DNA of 64,000 bases from JAUILH01 sp965230535 (GTDB lineage: Bacteria; Bacteroidota; Bacteroidia; Flavobacteriales_D; JAUILH01). The notes beneath the pieces were generated by a model. The model worked only from the letters and a program-made list of their open reading frames with translations, did no database searches and had not been told where the DNA came from. The translations under genes and the position numbers were made by a program. Positions within the stretch are counted from its first letter, which is position 1; the number at the start of each line of letters is the position of its first letter. Shown here one piece after another: positions 1 to 10,507 of the stretch. The stretch lies in NCBI GenBank assembly GCA_965230535.1, contig OZ246009.1:1-64000 (forward strand). The letters run 5' to 3'.

Positions 1-2262
1 ACAGGCTATACAACGCATGAGTATTATACTAGTAAAGACTTTCCCACGATTGTTGGCAGAACAGGTCTTGAAATGGAAAGATTAGAGGTCGAGCCGAATG
101 TTATACAAGCCTTAACAGGAGGAGAAGAAGTCGACATCATGGGCGCCAGCCAGGGTTTTTCTATTTCGAAAAACGACATGCATGGTAAGATGAAGCAAGT
201 CAGTTCTTATAATGAGGCAGGGCATGAAACGTCTTCTGTGTTATATGAATATAAGGATGTTAATGATGAAGTAAAAACCATCGATAGAGATGGGGGCATC
301 TCTGATAAGGTAATCGGTAAGGACATAGACATTGTGGTTGATGCGCAGCAAACTACCACCGTTTCTCAGACGGAAGCATTTAGTGTTTTTGCAAGGTATA
401 GTGGTGGCGGACTTCCTGCAATTGGAGCCGGAGTTAACTTATCTAAGGTCAAAGAAGGCTACGTCCTTCACGGTATCACCAAGGTGATCCATAATTACGC
501 TGTGCTGGACAAAGTAGTAACACGTCATTTGGGCTCAGAAGTGACTCAAAGAAACCTGGCGTATGATGAGATTACCGGGAATGTTTTGGTAAGCTCTTCC
601 ACGAATGAATACAATAAGGAAGTTTATAGCACAGCTTTCCCTTCTCACTGGTATTATGACGGGATGTCTAATGCGTGTTTGACCTATAACAATCACTTGG
701 AGGGTATATTTACCGCTACAAGTGGTGAAGTAGATCTGACGGGTACAGGCTATCAGGTTGAAGATTTATTTTTCCCGGGAGATGAAGTTTTAACTGCTGA
801 TGCTGAAGACCAGACAAACTGTTTTAAGGCTTGGGTGTTGTCCATAGATGAAACCGGAAATACAATGGTTTTGATTGACGAAGATGGAACACCATTGAAC
901 TATCCGGTTAGTGGCATCAAGGATCTTAGAGTTACGAGATCTGGTCACAGAAACCAACAGATGATTCCAATGTCTTCGTTTGCTTCTCTGGATGATCCTA
1001 CAGCATCTGCTAACCTTGCCATTCCTGATGACGTTTTAAATGCCAGTGCAGTGACTTTTTCCGAGAACTGGAGCATTCTGGGGGCAGTGGAAAATGCTTG
1101 TGGTAACACACCGTCAACTTGTCTGCCTGAAGATGGTGATATTATAAACCCATACACCAAAGGAGTGCTTGGGAACTGGCGAATGAAAAAGAGTTTTGTG
1201 TATCAAATAGACAGAACTGAAAACTCCACAGCGTCTGCAGTTGATATTAGAACAGGAGGAACCTACGACGACTTTGTTTCATTCTATGAATATAACAGTA
1301 GTAATTCCGACTGGTATGCCGTTAACAGTGCTGATCACCCAAGTCATAGCGCAACGGATTTTGAAAATTGGCTATTGGTCAATACCGTTGAGAATTATGA
1401 TGACAATGGTTCAGCAATAGAGGCCACAGATGTGATTAATAGACACTCTGCTGTGTTGTATGGCTATCATAACAATAGCAGAACTGTGCCGGTTGGGGTG
1501 GCAGACAATGCAGAGGCCAGTGATTTGGCTTTTGATGGCTTTGAAGACTATGCTTACTTTGACCACAATATCAACGGGGCCACTTGCAGAGCAGCAGGAC
1601 ATCTGGATTTCACAGATGCCATTGGCGGAACAGTTACAATAGCTGATGAGGAATTCCATACTGGTAAACACTCTCTTAAGCTTGAGCCAGGTGATGAGGC
1701 TTCTGTTTCAAGATCTAAGTCTTTGTGTGGCACAACATCTCCTTACACAAGTTCTGGTTATGAGCTTCAATGTGATCAGCTCTTAGATAGATTTTATCCA
1801 CAGACGGGAGACTACCTTGTTTCGGTTTGGGTGAAAGAGGTAGCTATTACACCAAATACCAACAAAGTAGTTCCAAAAATTGAGATCACATCTACACCAT
1901 CCGTTGGAAGTCCAACAACCGTAGCCATTACAAGTATAGGTGATGAAGTTATTGAAGGCTGGCGCAAACTGGAAGGCGTTGTAAGCTTGTCTGGATTCCC
2001 TGGCTGTATTGAGGTGAGCCTTCAAAACAATAGCTCAAACCACCTCATTTATTACGATGATTTCCGAATACATCCGTTTAACTCAACGATGGTAAGCCAT
2101 ACATACGACCCACAATCACTGAGGAAATGGGCCGATCTGAATGACTACAATTTTGGAACCATTTACGAGTACAATGAACAAGGTTTGTTGGTAAGGGTGA
2201 AGCAAGAAACCTTCAAAGGAATTAAAACAATTAGTGAAAGCCGCTCAGGTTTAACCAAATAA
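1..2262 (+). CDS. RHS/YD-repeat surface protein, 5' end outside window
   Basis: The reading frame is open from base 1, so the true start lies upstream; the first in-window ATG is at 73. The visible 753 residues are secreted-protein-like, rich in Asn, Thr and Tyr. An early stretch (GFSISKNDMHGKMKQV) resembles Bacteroidota RHS proteins. A carbohydrate-binding-like beta-sandwich region lies at about residues 530-700 (HTGKHSLKLEPG, later IYYDDFRIHP). The C-terminus carries one YD-type repeat (YEYNEQGLLVRVKQETFKG). It ends 13 nt before the next RHS gene, so the two are probably co-transcribed and may form two parts of one RHS shell. That partnership is inferred. The exact function is unknown. Confidence 0.75.
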   Translation, partial: TGYTTHEYYTSKDFPTIVGRTGLEMERLEVEPNVIQALTGGEEVDIMGASQGFSISKNDMHGKMKQVSSYNEAGHETSSVLYEYKDVNDEVKTIDRDGGISDKVIGKDIDIVVDAQQTTTVSQTEAFSVFARYSGGGLPAIGAGVNLSKVKEGYVLHGITKVIHNYAVLDKVVTRHLGSEVTQRNLAYDEITGNVLVSSSTNEYNKEVYSTAFPSHWYYDGMSNACLTYNNHLEGIFTATSGEVDLTGTGYQVEDLFFPGDEVLTADAEDQTNCFKAWVLSIDETGNTMVLIDEDGTPLNYPVSGIKDLRVTRSGHRNQQMIPMSSFASLDDPTASANLAIPDDVLNASAVTFSENWSILGAVENACGNTPSTCLPEDGDIINPYTKGVLGNWRMKKSFVYQIDRTENSTASAVDIRTGGTYDDFVSFYEYNSSNSDWYAVNSADHPSHSATDFENWLLVNTVENYDDNGSAIEATDVINRHSAVLYGYHNNSRTVPVGVADNAEASDLAFDGFEDYAYFDHNINGATCRAAGHLDFTDAIGGTVTIADEEFHTGKHSLKLEPGDEASVSRSKSLCGTTSPYTSSGYELQCDQLLDRFYPQTGDYLVSVWVKEVAITPNTNKVVPKIEITSTPSVGSPTTVAITSIGDEVIEGWRKLEGVVSLSGFPGCIEVSLQNNSSNHLIYYDDFRIHPFNSTMVSHTYDPQSLRKWADLNDYNFGTIYEYNEQGLLVRVKQETFKGIKTISESRSGLTK

Positions 2263-2275
2263 AGGACTGACTATC

Positions 2276-5200
2276 ATGAATACACGAATAGCTATTTTAA
2301 TTTTCGCACTCCTGAGCATGTGTCATGTTTACGGAGGCACCCAGACCTTCCAGGGAGTTTTATTGGGTACCAATATTTCCACGAGCAACCAGATCCACCA
2401 CCAGGATAGTCACTTGCCATTGATGCAAAGCGATCCTTCTGGTTGGTCCTTAGACTTTAAGAACCACTCGGTAAAGAACACGGTAAGTTTACAATGGAAC
2501 CGTAACCATTTGGATGTTTACAACCAGACTTTTACAACGACGGTGAGTCTTTTGATCGAGTATGAGAAAGAAGATTTTAGCGTCCATACGGAAACCGTAA
2601 GTTTAACGGTGAGTGGCGATTTGGTAGGTGCCACGAGTCAGGAACTGGACGCGTTCACCTTTGAGGGTGGCCACCGAGTAAAAGTGAGCATTTTAAGTGT
2701 GACGGGCTCAGTAGATGATTTGATTTTGAGTAGTGAGATCTCAGTGGAGCGTTACTACATATTTGATGAGAGTCAGGTGATAACAGGTTTGAGCAGTGTA
2801 CAGAATGTCAGCACAGATAACAACATAGAAATTCGTTGGACGCCATTGGCGGATGCAGAGTACTACGATTTAGAGTGGGTATTTGTGAATGACTATGATG
2901 GGTCGGGAGGATATTTAACAGATGCAGACTTAAACTATGATTTTAGGCGAAACAGCACACGTATTAGATTGAGTGATCATTACTACCGCATGGCCCCGAT
3001 CTTTGAGCATGGAGTGATTGCTTACCGTGTGAGAGGTGTTGGTAAAAAGGGGGCAAACTTTGAGCAGGACTCAGAGGGTGCCTGGACCACGACTCAGGCA
3101 GGCGCCTTGACATTGCTAAACAGTGCTCATAAATTTTATGTAACCAGTCCTCACCAGAGTGATGGGATGAACTGGAGCTACAGTGCAGCTTACACAGAAG
3201 GCGGCAAACAATTTGAGGCGGTGAGTTACATGGATGGCTTGATGTTCAACCGTCAGAATGTAGGTAAGAACTACAGTGAGAACCAGGCGATCATCCAGGA
3301 GACCTATTATGATCACCAGGGCCGTCCTGCTTTAGCGACCTTACCTACGCCGGTTGCAGAAACCGATATGGACTTTAGAGAAGGGTTTAATAAAAACAGT
3401 TTAGGGGCCACTTACAGCCGAGCGGATTTTGATATAGACAATGGTTCTGATGCCTGTTTGGTAGACACAGATCCGATGGATGATGACTATGGTACAAGCA
3501 AGTACTATTCTCCCAATAATACAGACAAAGATGAGTACCAGGCTTATGTTCCGGAAGCTAATGAGTATCCATTTGTGAGAACGGAATACACCCCTGATAA
3601 TACCGGGAGGATTCGTCGTCAGGGCGCAGCAGGTGATGACTACCAGCTGGATAGCGACCATGAGACCCACTTTTTCTATGGGAGTCCCATGCAAAACAAA
3701 ATCAACGACTACTTTGGGACAGATGTTGGCCATGCAGATAAATACCAACGCAACGTAGTCAGAGACGCCAATGGACAGTTATACATCTCTTATGTAGATA
3801 TGAGCGGGAGAGTTATCGCGAGCACGATGGCCGGAGCGGCTCCAACACAACCAACAGACCCTGCTACCCTGTCCGCCTTAAGTTCTAATACAGGCGCTAC
3901 TCAGGTAACAGGAGAATTAATCAACAGCACCACGCTTCAGGATAATAGCACCTTTGGGCAGTTAGAATTCACCAAGACATTTACCTCAGAACATGCAGGG
4001 GTTTATAGCTTTCAATACTATTTAGAGCCTGGCCAGCTGGATGATACCTGTTTGACCAACAATGTATGTTTTGACTGCGTGTATGATGTACACATTCAGG
4101 TTGTAGACATCAACTGTGGTAATGTTGTACTGGATGAAAGCTCAACAATCGGGTCCTTAACCTTTGATAGTTTGTGCAACGGCAGTTCATCATTTAACTA
4201 CGACTATGTTGATTTAGAGGCGACCCTTGGCATAGGTGAGTACCAGGTAAAAAAGACTTTAACTGTAAACATGGATGCAGTAGATACCTACACAGATATG
4301 TACATTAGAAACAATGATTGCTTATTGAGCTATGATGATTTCTATGATGCTTACATAGACAGCACCGACTTTAGTGGTTGTGGTTTAACGCCTTGCGAGC
4401 TTTTTTGCTTAGATAGCCTTGGGACCATGCAGCAATACATCAACAATGGGGGTAGCGAAGGAGAATACAATTTGGCCTGGGACGCCTGCTTAAATGCTTG
4501 CACAATCTATAAACCATGTTTGGGCTATGAAGCCAGCATGTTATTCGACTTAAGTCCTGGGGGTCAGTATGCTTTATACGATTACAACGACAGCACAGGA
4601 GTTTATACCGCAAGTGCTTATGATTTATCGATCCTGAACACGAGCAACGATTTAGAATCTGGCAGAGACTGGAAAGATCCCTACTTTCCCTATGAGAATT
4701 CAGATGGGACGGCTTCCCTGATAGAGAACTCTTCGGGCAACATGGTGGCTCCAACAGATGTGTCCATCACCTTAACAGACTTTATGGAAAACTGGCAGCC
4801 CTCGTGGGCCAAAAGTTTATTACAATCCCATCCGGAATACTGCTACTTAGAGTTCTGTTATGACAATGAGGCCTCTCACCAGTACGACAGCTACATGCTT
4901 CAAACCAACACTTACCAGGAGGCCTTGGATTCAGGATATTTGAATCCGGTAAACAGCTCGGGCACCCCAACAGGGATTGGAGCGAACACCTCCAACCAGG
5001 ACGATTACTTTGTGAGCGGAGATGGGACGATCACAGAGATGCGTGATACGATACGCACCTTTTACAAACTAGACAACACCACATTGGACATGTGGGACAT
5101 GGCTTGGTTCATCACTTACTGTGGAGATGATACCACAGATGCTGCCATCAGTGCTTGTTTGGCAGGGATGGACTATGGAAAAGATTCTTGTACCAAAGAC

Positions 5201-8200
5201 CTGTTATGGCAAAACTTTAGAAGCCTTTACCTGTCGGCCAAATCCTTCTTATACAACGAAGATCAGATAGACCATGCCATTACAAATGGTTGCTACAATG
5301 GTTGTTTTGGAGTGGCCTCCTATAATTCGGCCAACGATCCAAACCCATACAATGGCACAGATGCCCCTTGTGACAACGCAGGAGACTATGCAGATAAGAC
5401 CCCAATTTTCTATGACATTAAACAACATGACTACTATGGTCTGTCCCTGTCGGCAACCTTATCACAGTTAGACACCGCAGTGGCCTCCCAAATGGACACG
5501 GTTTGTCAGAAGAACTGTGAAAACCAGGCCGATGAATGGATAGATGCCTTATATGCCTGTTCGCCAAGCTTAAGCACATCAGACTCCACAGACTTCAGAA
5601 ACGACTTAATCGATTTGTGTGTCCTTGGATGCAACGAAAACCACCCACTTGGCGCGATCACTTTGCCATCGGGCACAACGATGACCAGTAGAAAAAGCAC
5701 CACAGTAAGTTCTTTTGACGACCTGCTTGAAGATTACTACGGCTCAAGCTATGAAGACGAACTGTGCAACGTATACTTATTGAACTCCCCTGGGATCTAT
5801 AATGATTCAACGAGTGTTTACAACAGTTTTACAGACATGGACACCTGTGCCTGTGACAAGATCATGTATGCCTACACAGTTTATCAGGATTCCTCATTGG
5901 TGCCATCACATGTGACCAGCAACGATGAGATGTTTACCTACCTGTATGGCTTTCCGGCAGGTGGCCACTTAAACGAACTGGCTTGTGTATGCCAGAGCGC
6001 CTGGACTCAGACCCATGGCTCAACAGCCTACAACGAGACTTTGGCCTGGGGAACAGCAGCCGATAACTTTTTGGATACCACATCAACTGCCATAGATGTC
6101 CCATCGAGCATAGCCTGCCCAAGATGTGTTTACTGTGATCAGGTGAACAGCCATGTCTCAGCATTTAACCTGGCTTACCCTGATGCAGACACCACAGATA
6201 GGTATACCAACATGTTTACCAACTACCTGAATGAGAAACTGAACTTTGACTTGAGCTACGATCATTACCAGGACTTCATAGATTCATGTGCAATTAACGG
6301 CTCAGCCCAGATTTGTAATGTACCAACCTTCTCGGGGGCATCAGATACCTCTACCTGCATCTCCGAGTTGATAGCTTTGGCAGAGTACAATGCCCAGACG
6401 GCTTATGATGCTTACCTGGCCCAGGTGAAAGAAGACTTTAAACAAGACTATGTGGCCCATTGTTTAGATGCCGCCACCACCAGCGAGAGCATGGACATGC
6501 AATACTATACCTATGAGTACCATGCCACCCTTTATTACTACGATCAGGCCGGGAACCTTGTACAAACCGTACCCCCGAATGGTTTAGATGGCAGCTTTGT
6601 GTCCACCAACGTGGATGCAGATCGTCCAACACCAACGGTGAACACGCCATCTCATACATTGAGTACTCAATATCGTTACAACAGCTTTAACCAGGTCATC
6701 GAACAGGAGACCCCTGATGGCGGTAAGAGCAATTTCTGGTACGATTATGCGGGCAGACTGGCCTTGTCCCAAAACGCCAAGCAGGCAACTTATGTGGGCA
6801 ACTACTATTCTTATACCAGATATGACGCCTATGGCCGAGTGATAGAAGTGGGTCAGTTGAATGCCTTAAGTGCGATCACAGAAGCCGTGGTAAAAGATCC
6901 TGCACAATTAGAGACATTTATCACCAGCGGCACCCAAAGACGAGAGGTAACCAGAACTTATTACGACAAGACCTTAGATGCGAGCATAGCCTCTCAGTTT
7001 AACAATGGACAAAACTACCTGAGACTGCGCATAGCCACGGTGGCTTATTATGATGCTTACACGGGCAGTGATTTGTCCTACCAGCATGCCACTCATTACT
7101 CTTACGATCCTCATGGGAATGTAGAGGAAAGCATCCAGGACTACCCAAGATTGGAAGACCTTGAGCAGGACATCAAGCGCACCGAATATGAATTTGAGTT
7201 GATCTCAGGTAATGTGAACAAGGTCAAATACCAGGCCGGAGAAAAAGACGCTTACTACCACAAGTACGAGTATGATGCCGACAACCGCATCAAACGAGTA
7301 AACACCAGTGAAGATGATTGTACTTACGACATGGATGCAGAGTACTTCTACTACCAACATGGGCCACTAGCCAGGGTAGAAACTGGTGACCATAAGGTAC
7401 AGGGCAGCGACTATGCTTACACGATCAATGGCTGGTTAAAAGGCATGAACTCCAACACTCTGGACAAGAGCAGAGACATGGGTAAAGATGGTGGCACGGG
7501 CTATAGCTCAACTTTTGGCAGCCTTCACGGTCATGTTGGGGTAGACAAACTGGGCTTCACCCTTGGTTATTACGATGGTGATTACAGTGCCATCTCACAA
7601 CCACTTGCAGCCAATAATTTTGAGGCAGCTTACAGTGGCAATGTCTTTGGGAACGCCTCAAGCAACCTATACAATGGCAATATCAGACACATGGTGAGTG
7701 CCATAGGGAGCTTAGACATCCTTGGAACGGCTTACAGTTACGACCAGCTTAACAGGCTCAAATCCATGGATGTGTATGAAGGCTTGGATGTGGCTAATAA
7801 CACCTGGGCAGTAACCGGAAGTGCCACCACAGACTACAACACCACTTACGCTTATGATCCTAATGGGAACTTAACGACCCTCACCAGACGCAATGCCACA
7901 GGAGCCTTGATGGACAACTTTACCTACAACTACACCACAGGAACCAATAGACTGGACTATGTTGCGGATGCAGTTGGGGCGAGTCTAGGAGCCGATTTGG
8001 CCAACCAGTCAAGTGGTAACTACACCTATACTGAAATAGGTGAATTAAAGAGTGATGCTCATGATGAGATCAGTGATATCGAATGGCGTGTAGACAAGAA
8101 GGTAAAGAAACTGACCCGAACAGGATCTTCAGGTAAAGAACAGATAGAGTTCGAGTATGATGCCATGGGCAACCGGGTACTGAAGCTAGTAAAACCATTG

Positions 8201-9658
8201 GTATCAGGCGTTGTACAATCGGCCGACAAATGGACCTATACTTACTATATGCGAGATGCGCAAGGGAATGTGATGGCGATTTACAGTTCCAAACGAGACA
8301 TTAGTGATACGGACCTTGAAGAATTTACTCAGATAGAGGTGCCCCTGTATGGTGCCAGTAGAGTGGGTCAATACCAAAACAATGAACTCATAGCGACTTA
8401 TGATCATGGCAGTTCCAGCAACACATTAGAGGCTGTTATAGCTGATGAAACAGGCAGGACCTTGGGTAACAAGATGTATGAATATGCCAACCACCTTGGG
8501 AACGTGCTTCTAGTCGCCACCGATAGAAAACTTGCAGTAGATGTAGGCAGCAATGGTACTATTGATTACTTTGAGCCGGAGGTGATGCAGGAGATAGATT
8601 ATTATCCGTTTGGTATGGAGATGCCGGGCAGGAAGACTGTGAGCAGTGATAGATACAGATATGGATTTAATGGTATGGAGCAGGATGCTGAGTGGAGTGA
8701 CAGTGAAGGAAGTTCTTATGACTTTGGAGCAAGGTTCTATGATGGTAGAATAGGAAGGTGGAGAAGTAGAGATCCATTAGAAGCTAAATATCCTTGGTGT
8801 TCTCCTTATGTATTTGTAGCTAATAAGCCTATAATCTTTGTGGATCCTGATGGCCGAGAGATTGTATGGGGCTTCCATGAAGGAGATGAGAAGCATGTTA
8901 CATTAAGCAAAGAACAAAGAATTGCAAATCTTAAGGTCTATGAGAATGTGACAAAAATGAGGTTACTATCTCCGGAGTTTGACCAGGTAATTAGGTATCT
9001 TGAGAGTTTAGATCAAAAAATATTTGTAACATCAGGTACCCCAGAAATAACCAAAGAAGGAAATTATAGGGAATATGCAGGTAGAGTGAACTATGATAAA
9101 ATACTGCATATAGACTTTGTTGAAGACCCCATTACAGGTACTATAGCTGAAGAGTTTTTTCACATATTTCAACTTTTGGAATATGACATGCTTCAGCTGA
9201 TTGAGAATGCAGATAATTATATCGATGATACTAAGCACAACGTTCCATTTATTGAAGCTGAAGCAAAACTTTTTGATTGGATGGTACTGAGACAAGTAAG
9301 AAAAGAAGACATACTGCCTTCAGGTTATTATGATGGACACACAGGGGAGTTTGACCGTAAATTGGGTACCAGCTTTTCATTCCATTTATCTTATGAAAAA
9401 GGTTTGGATATTGAATCTACGGAAATGAGAGATTTTATTGGAGAGAGGAGCTCCGGCTGGGAAATATGGAAAGTTGCGTTTAGGGATCTTTTTAAGGATA
9501 AAACTAAGTTAGATGGGAGTCCGAGCTCTTATTCAGGAGAAATAAAGGGTGGAAAACCAGAACTCTTAGAAAGACTAATTAATGATAATAGCTCCTCCGA
9601 TAATTGGGATCATAGAAACGGAAGTATAATAGAGAGTATTCCAGAAGATCAGACGTAG
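2276..9658 (+). CDS. RHS repeat-associated core protein with variable C-terminal domain (candidate polymorphic toxin)
   Basis: This is a 2460-aa exported protein with an N-terminal signal peptide (residues 1-20). An FN3-like region lies near 165-280 and a long Cys-rich segment near 590-1400. YD repeats run from about 1420 to 2090 (YYYDQAGNLVQTV, FWYDYAGRLALS, YEYDADNRI). The RHS core at about 2110-2187 has the hallmark RYGFNGMEQD, YDFGARFYDGRIGRWRSRDP and FVDPDGRE. RHS proteins encapsulate a C-terminal effector that is swapped between strains. Here the tip is residues about 2190-2460. It has AEEFFHIFQ (E2292, E2293, H2296) and then FIEAEAKLF (E2327, E2329), a layout like a gluzincin with Glu in place of the first His. 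A toxin role is inferred from architecture; the tip may be inactive. Confidence 0.85.
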   Translation: MNTRIAILIFALLSMCHVYGGTQTFQGVLLGTNISTSNQIHHQDSHLPLMQSDPSGWSLDFKNHSVKNTVSLQWNRNHLDVYNQTFTTTVSLLIEYEKEDFSVHTETVSLTVSGDLVGATSQELDAFTFEGGHRVKVSILSVTGSVDDLILSSEISVERYYIFDESQVITGLSSVQNVSTDNNIEIRWTPLADAEYYDLEWVFVNDYDGSGGYLTDADLNYDFRRNSTRIRLSDHYYRMAPIFEHGVIAYRVRGVGKKGANFEQDSEGAWTTTQAGALTLLNSAHKFYVTSPHQSDGMNWSYSAAYTEGGKQFEAVSYMDGLMFNRQNVGKNYSENQAIIQETYYDHQGRPALATLPTPVAETDMDFREGFNKNSLGATYSRADFDIDNGSDACLVDTDPMDDDYGTSKYYSPNNTDKDEYQAYVPEANEYPFVRTEYTPDNTGRIRRQGAAGDDYQLDSDHETHFFYGSPMQNKINDYFGTDVGHADKYQRNVVRDANGQLYISYVDMSGRVIASTMAGAAPTQPTDPATLSALSSNTGATQVTGELINSTTLQDNSTFGQLEFTKTFTSEHAGVYSFQYYLEPGQLDDTCLTNNVCFDCVYDVHIQVVDINCGNVVLDESSTIGSLTFDSLCNGSSSFNYDYVDLEATLGIGEYQVKKTLTVNMDAVDTYTDMYIRNNDCLLSYDDFYDAYIDSTDFSGCGLTPCELFCLDSLGTMQQYINNGGSEGEYNLAWDACLNACTIYKPCLGYEASMLFDLSPGGQYALYDYNDSTGVYTASAYDLSILNTSNDLESGRDWKDPYFPYENSDGTASLIENSSGNMVAPTDVSITLTDFMENWQPSWAKSLLQSHPEYCYLEFCYDNEASHQYDSYMLQTNTYQEALDSGYLNPVNSSGTPTGIGANTSNQDDYFVSGDGTITEMRDTIRTFYKLDNTTLDMWDMAWFITYCGDDTTDAAISACLAGMDYGKDSCTKDLLWQNFRSLYLSAKSFLYNEDQIDHAITNGCYNGCFGVASYNSANDPNPYNGTDAPCDNAGDYADKTPIFYDIKQHDYYGLSLSATLSQLDTAVASQMDTVCQKNCENQADEWIDALYACSPSLSTSDSTDFRNDLIDLCVLGCNENHPLGAITLPSGTTMTSRKSTTVSSFDDLLEDYYGSSYEDELCNVYLLNSPGIYNDSTSVYNSFTDMDTCACDKIMYAYTVYQDSSLVPSHVTSNDEMFTYLYGFPAGGHLNELACVCQSAWTQTHGSTAYNETLAWGTAADNFLDTTSTAIDVPSSIACPRCVYCDQVNSHVSAFNLAYPDADTTDRYTNMFTNYLNEKLNFDLSYDHYQDFIDSCAINGSAQICNVPTFSGASDTSTCISELIALAEYNAQTAYDAYLAQVKEDFKQDYVAHCLDAATTSESMDMQYYTYEYHATLYYYDQAGNLVQTVPPNGLDGSFVSTNVDADRPTPTVNTPSHTLSTQYRYNSFNQVIEQETPDGGKSNFWYDYAGRLALSQNAKQATYVGNYYSYTRYDAYGRVIEVGQLNALSAITEAVVKDPAQLETFITSGTQRREVTRTYYDKTLDASIASQFNNGQNYLRLRIATVAYYDAYTGSDLSYQHATHYSYDPHGNVEESIQDYPRLEDLEQDIKRTEYEFELISGNVNKVKYQAGEKDAYYHKYEYDADNRIKRVNTSEDDCTYDMDAEYFYYQHGPLARVETGDHKVQGSDYAYTINGWLKGMNSNTLDKSRDMGKDGGTGYSSTFGSLHGHVGVDKLGFTLGYYDGDYSAISQPLAANNFEAAYSGNVFGNASSNLYNGNIRHMVSAIGSLDILGTAYSYDQLNRLKSMDVYEGLDVANNTWAVTGSATTDYNTTYAYDPNGNLTTLTRRNATGALMDNFTYNYTTGTNRLDYVADAVGASLGADLANQSSGNYTYTEIGELKSDAHDEISDIEWRVDKKVKKLTRTGSSGKEQIEFEYDAMGNRVLKLVKPLVSGVVQSADKWTYTYYMRDAQGNVMAIYSSKRDISDTDLEEFTQIEVPLYGASRVGQYQNNELIATYDHGSSSNTLEAVIADETGRTLGNKMYEYANHLGNVLLVATDRKLAVDVGSNGTIDYFEPEVMQEIDYYPFGMEMPGRKTVSSDRYRYGFNGMEQDAEWSDSEGSSYDFGARFYDGRIGRWRSRDPLEAKYPWCSPYVFVANKPIIFVDPDGREIVWGFHEGDEKHVTLSKEQRIANLKVYENVTKMRLLSPEFDQVIRYLESLDQKIFVTSGTPEITKEGNYREYAGRVNYDKILHIDFVEDPITGTIAEEFFHIFQLLEYDMLQLIENADNYIDDTKHNVPFIEAEAKLFDWMVLRQVRKEDILPSGYYDGHTGEFDRKLGTSFSFHLSYEKGLDIESTEMRDFIGERSSGWEIWKVAFRDLFKDKTKLDGSPSSYSGEIKGGKPELLERLINDNSSSDNWDHRNGSIIESIPEDQT

Positions 9659-9698
9659 AAAAGTGGTTCGATTTTTGGTGTGATGAAAATAAAACAAA

Positions 9699-10391
9699 AT
9701 GAAAAGCATATTAATCATAATTATTACAGCTATTACATGTCAGCTATTTGGACAAAGTAGTTGTGACCTTGACAAGTTTGATTGGTTTTCCCAAAGAGAT
9801 TATAATCAAGGAAGCAAAGATGCTGCTTCTGATGACACATTAAAAATATATGTCTTTTATAGAGAAGAATCTAATGACGATTGTTACAGATGGTTCCTAA
9901 AAAACAAATGTAGTTCAGAGATGACATATTCTAATAATAATGTAAGTTATCTTTTGGGATACAATAACTGCATGCGTAGTAGAGTCATTTCTAAACACAA
10001 TATTGATCCCCTATTAGGACATTGTTTTCCTGATTCAGCGATAGATTTTGGGATTATGGATGCTGGGTATTTTAACATTAAAGAAGCATTGCCTCTTTTA
10101 GTAAATAATTTTTTCGTTAGTAATGACAGCCTTTATGTAGATATCCCAGAAGAAAAAAGACATTTTTTTGATAGTTTAATCTGCTATAATGGGAATGATA
10201 CTATTAGAGGTAAAGATTTATTAACCGGTGTTCCAAATAAGTTTGAAAATACCGCTTGGAAATTTGATCTAGAATCTTTCAAACTAAACTCAAAATTTTG
10301 TGATGTTCATGCTGTCTCAGGAGTATTGGAAAAAAAGGTTACCTATAGAAAACGTGGTAGTGTCTCAAAGGATCACTTAATCAAAAATTAA
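9699..10391 (+). CDS. Secreted protein of unknown function, candidate immunity gene for the RHS tip
   Basis: The 230-aa product has a signal peptide (residues 1-19, ending in LFGQ) and several Cys residues. I recognise no family. It starts 40 nt after the RHS stop on the same strand, the usual place for a cognate immunity gene. An exported immunity protein would fit a toxin acting outside the cytoplasm. The last 12 residues (GSVSKDHLIKN plus the preceding Arg) are encoded by a 50-bp repeat found again 271 bp downstream, so the original C-terminus may have been replaced. Base composition is clearly more AT-rich than in the RHS gene. The immunity role is inference only. Confidence 0.7.
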   Translation: MKSILIIIITAITCQLFGQSSCDLDKFDWFSQRDYNQGSKDAASDDTLKIYVFYREESNDDCYRWFLKNKCSSEMTYSNNNVSYLLGYNNCMRSRVISKHNIDPLLGHCFPDSAIDFGIMDAGYFNIKEALPLLVNNFFVSNDSLYVDIPEEKRHFFDSLICYNGNDTIRGKDLLTGVPNKFENTAWKFDLESFKLNSKFCDVHAVSGVLEKKVTYRKRGSVSKDHLIKN

Positions 10392-10405
10392 CGATATAAA
10401 AACCT
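10356..10405 (+). repeat. 50-bp direct repeat, copy 1 (type-A motif)
   Basis: It begins GGTAGTGTCTCAAAGGATC and ends ATAAAAACCT. It is identical over 50 bp to 10627-10676. This copy lies inside the 3' end of the upstream gene and supplies its stop codon (10389-10391). Confidence 0.9.
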
Positions 10406-10407
10406 AA

Positions 10408-10503
10408 TCAACCATCATCAGTAAAAGAATAGTAACCATTAGAACTAATAATTAAATGATCTAGTAACTCAATATCAAGGAGATTACAAGCGTTTTCACA
10501 GCG
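10408..10503 (-). pseudogene. radC 3'-end remnant, copy 1
   Basis: On the minus strand this reads NLLDIELLDHLIISSNGYYS then FTDDG and a TGA stop at 10410-10408. This matches the C-terminus of RadC/JAB-domain proteins (the DHLI and YFSF-D-G region). Only the last 30 or so codons are present; the catalytic JAB His residues are missing. The upstream side runs into an unrelated HTH fragment. RadC genes of Bacteroidota are frequent on mobile DNA. A 49-bp part recurs at 12333-12381 and a 23-bp part at 13144-13166. Confidence 0.75.
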
Positions 10504-10507
10504 AACA

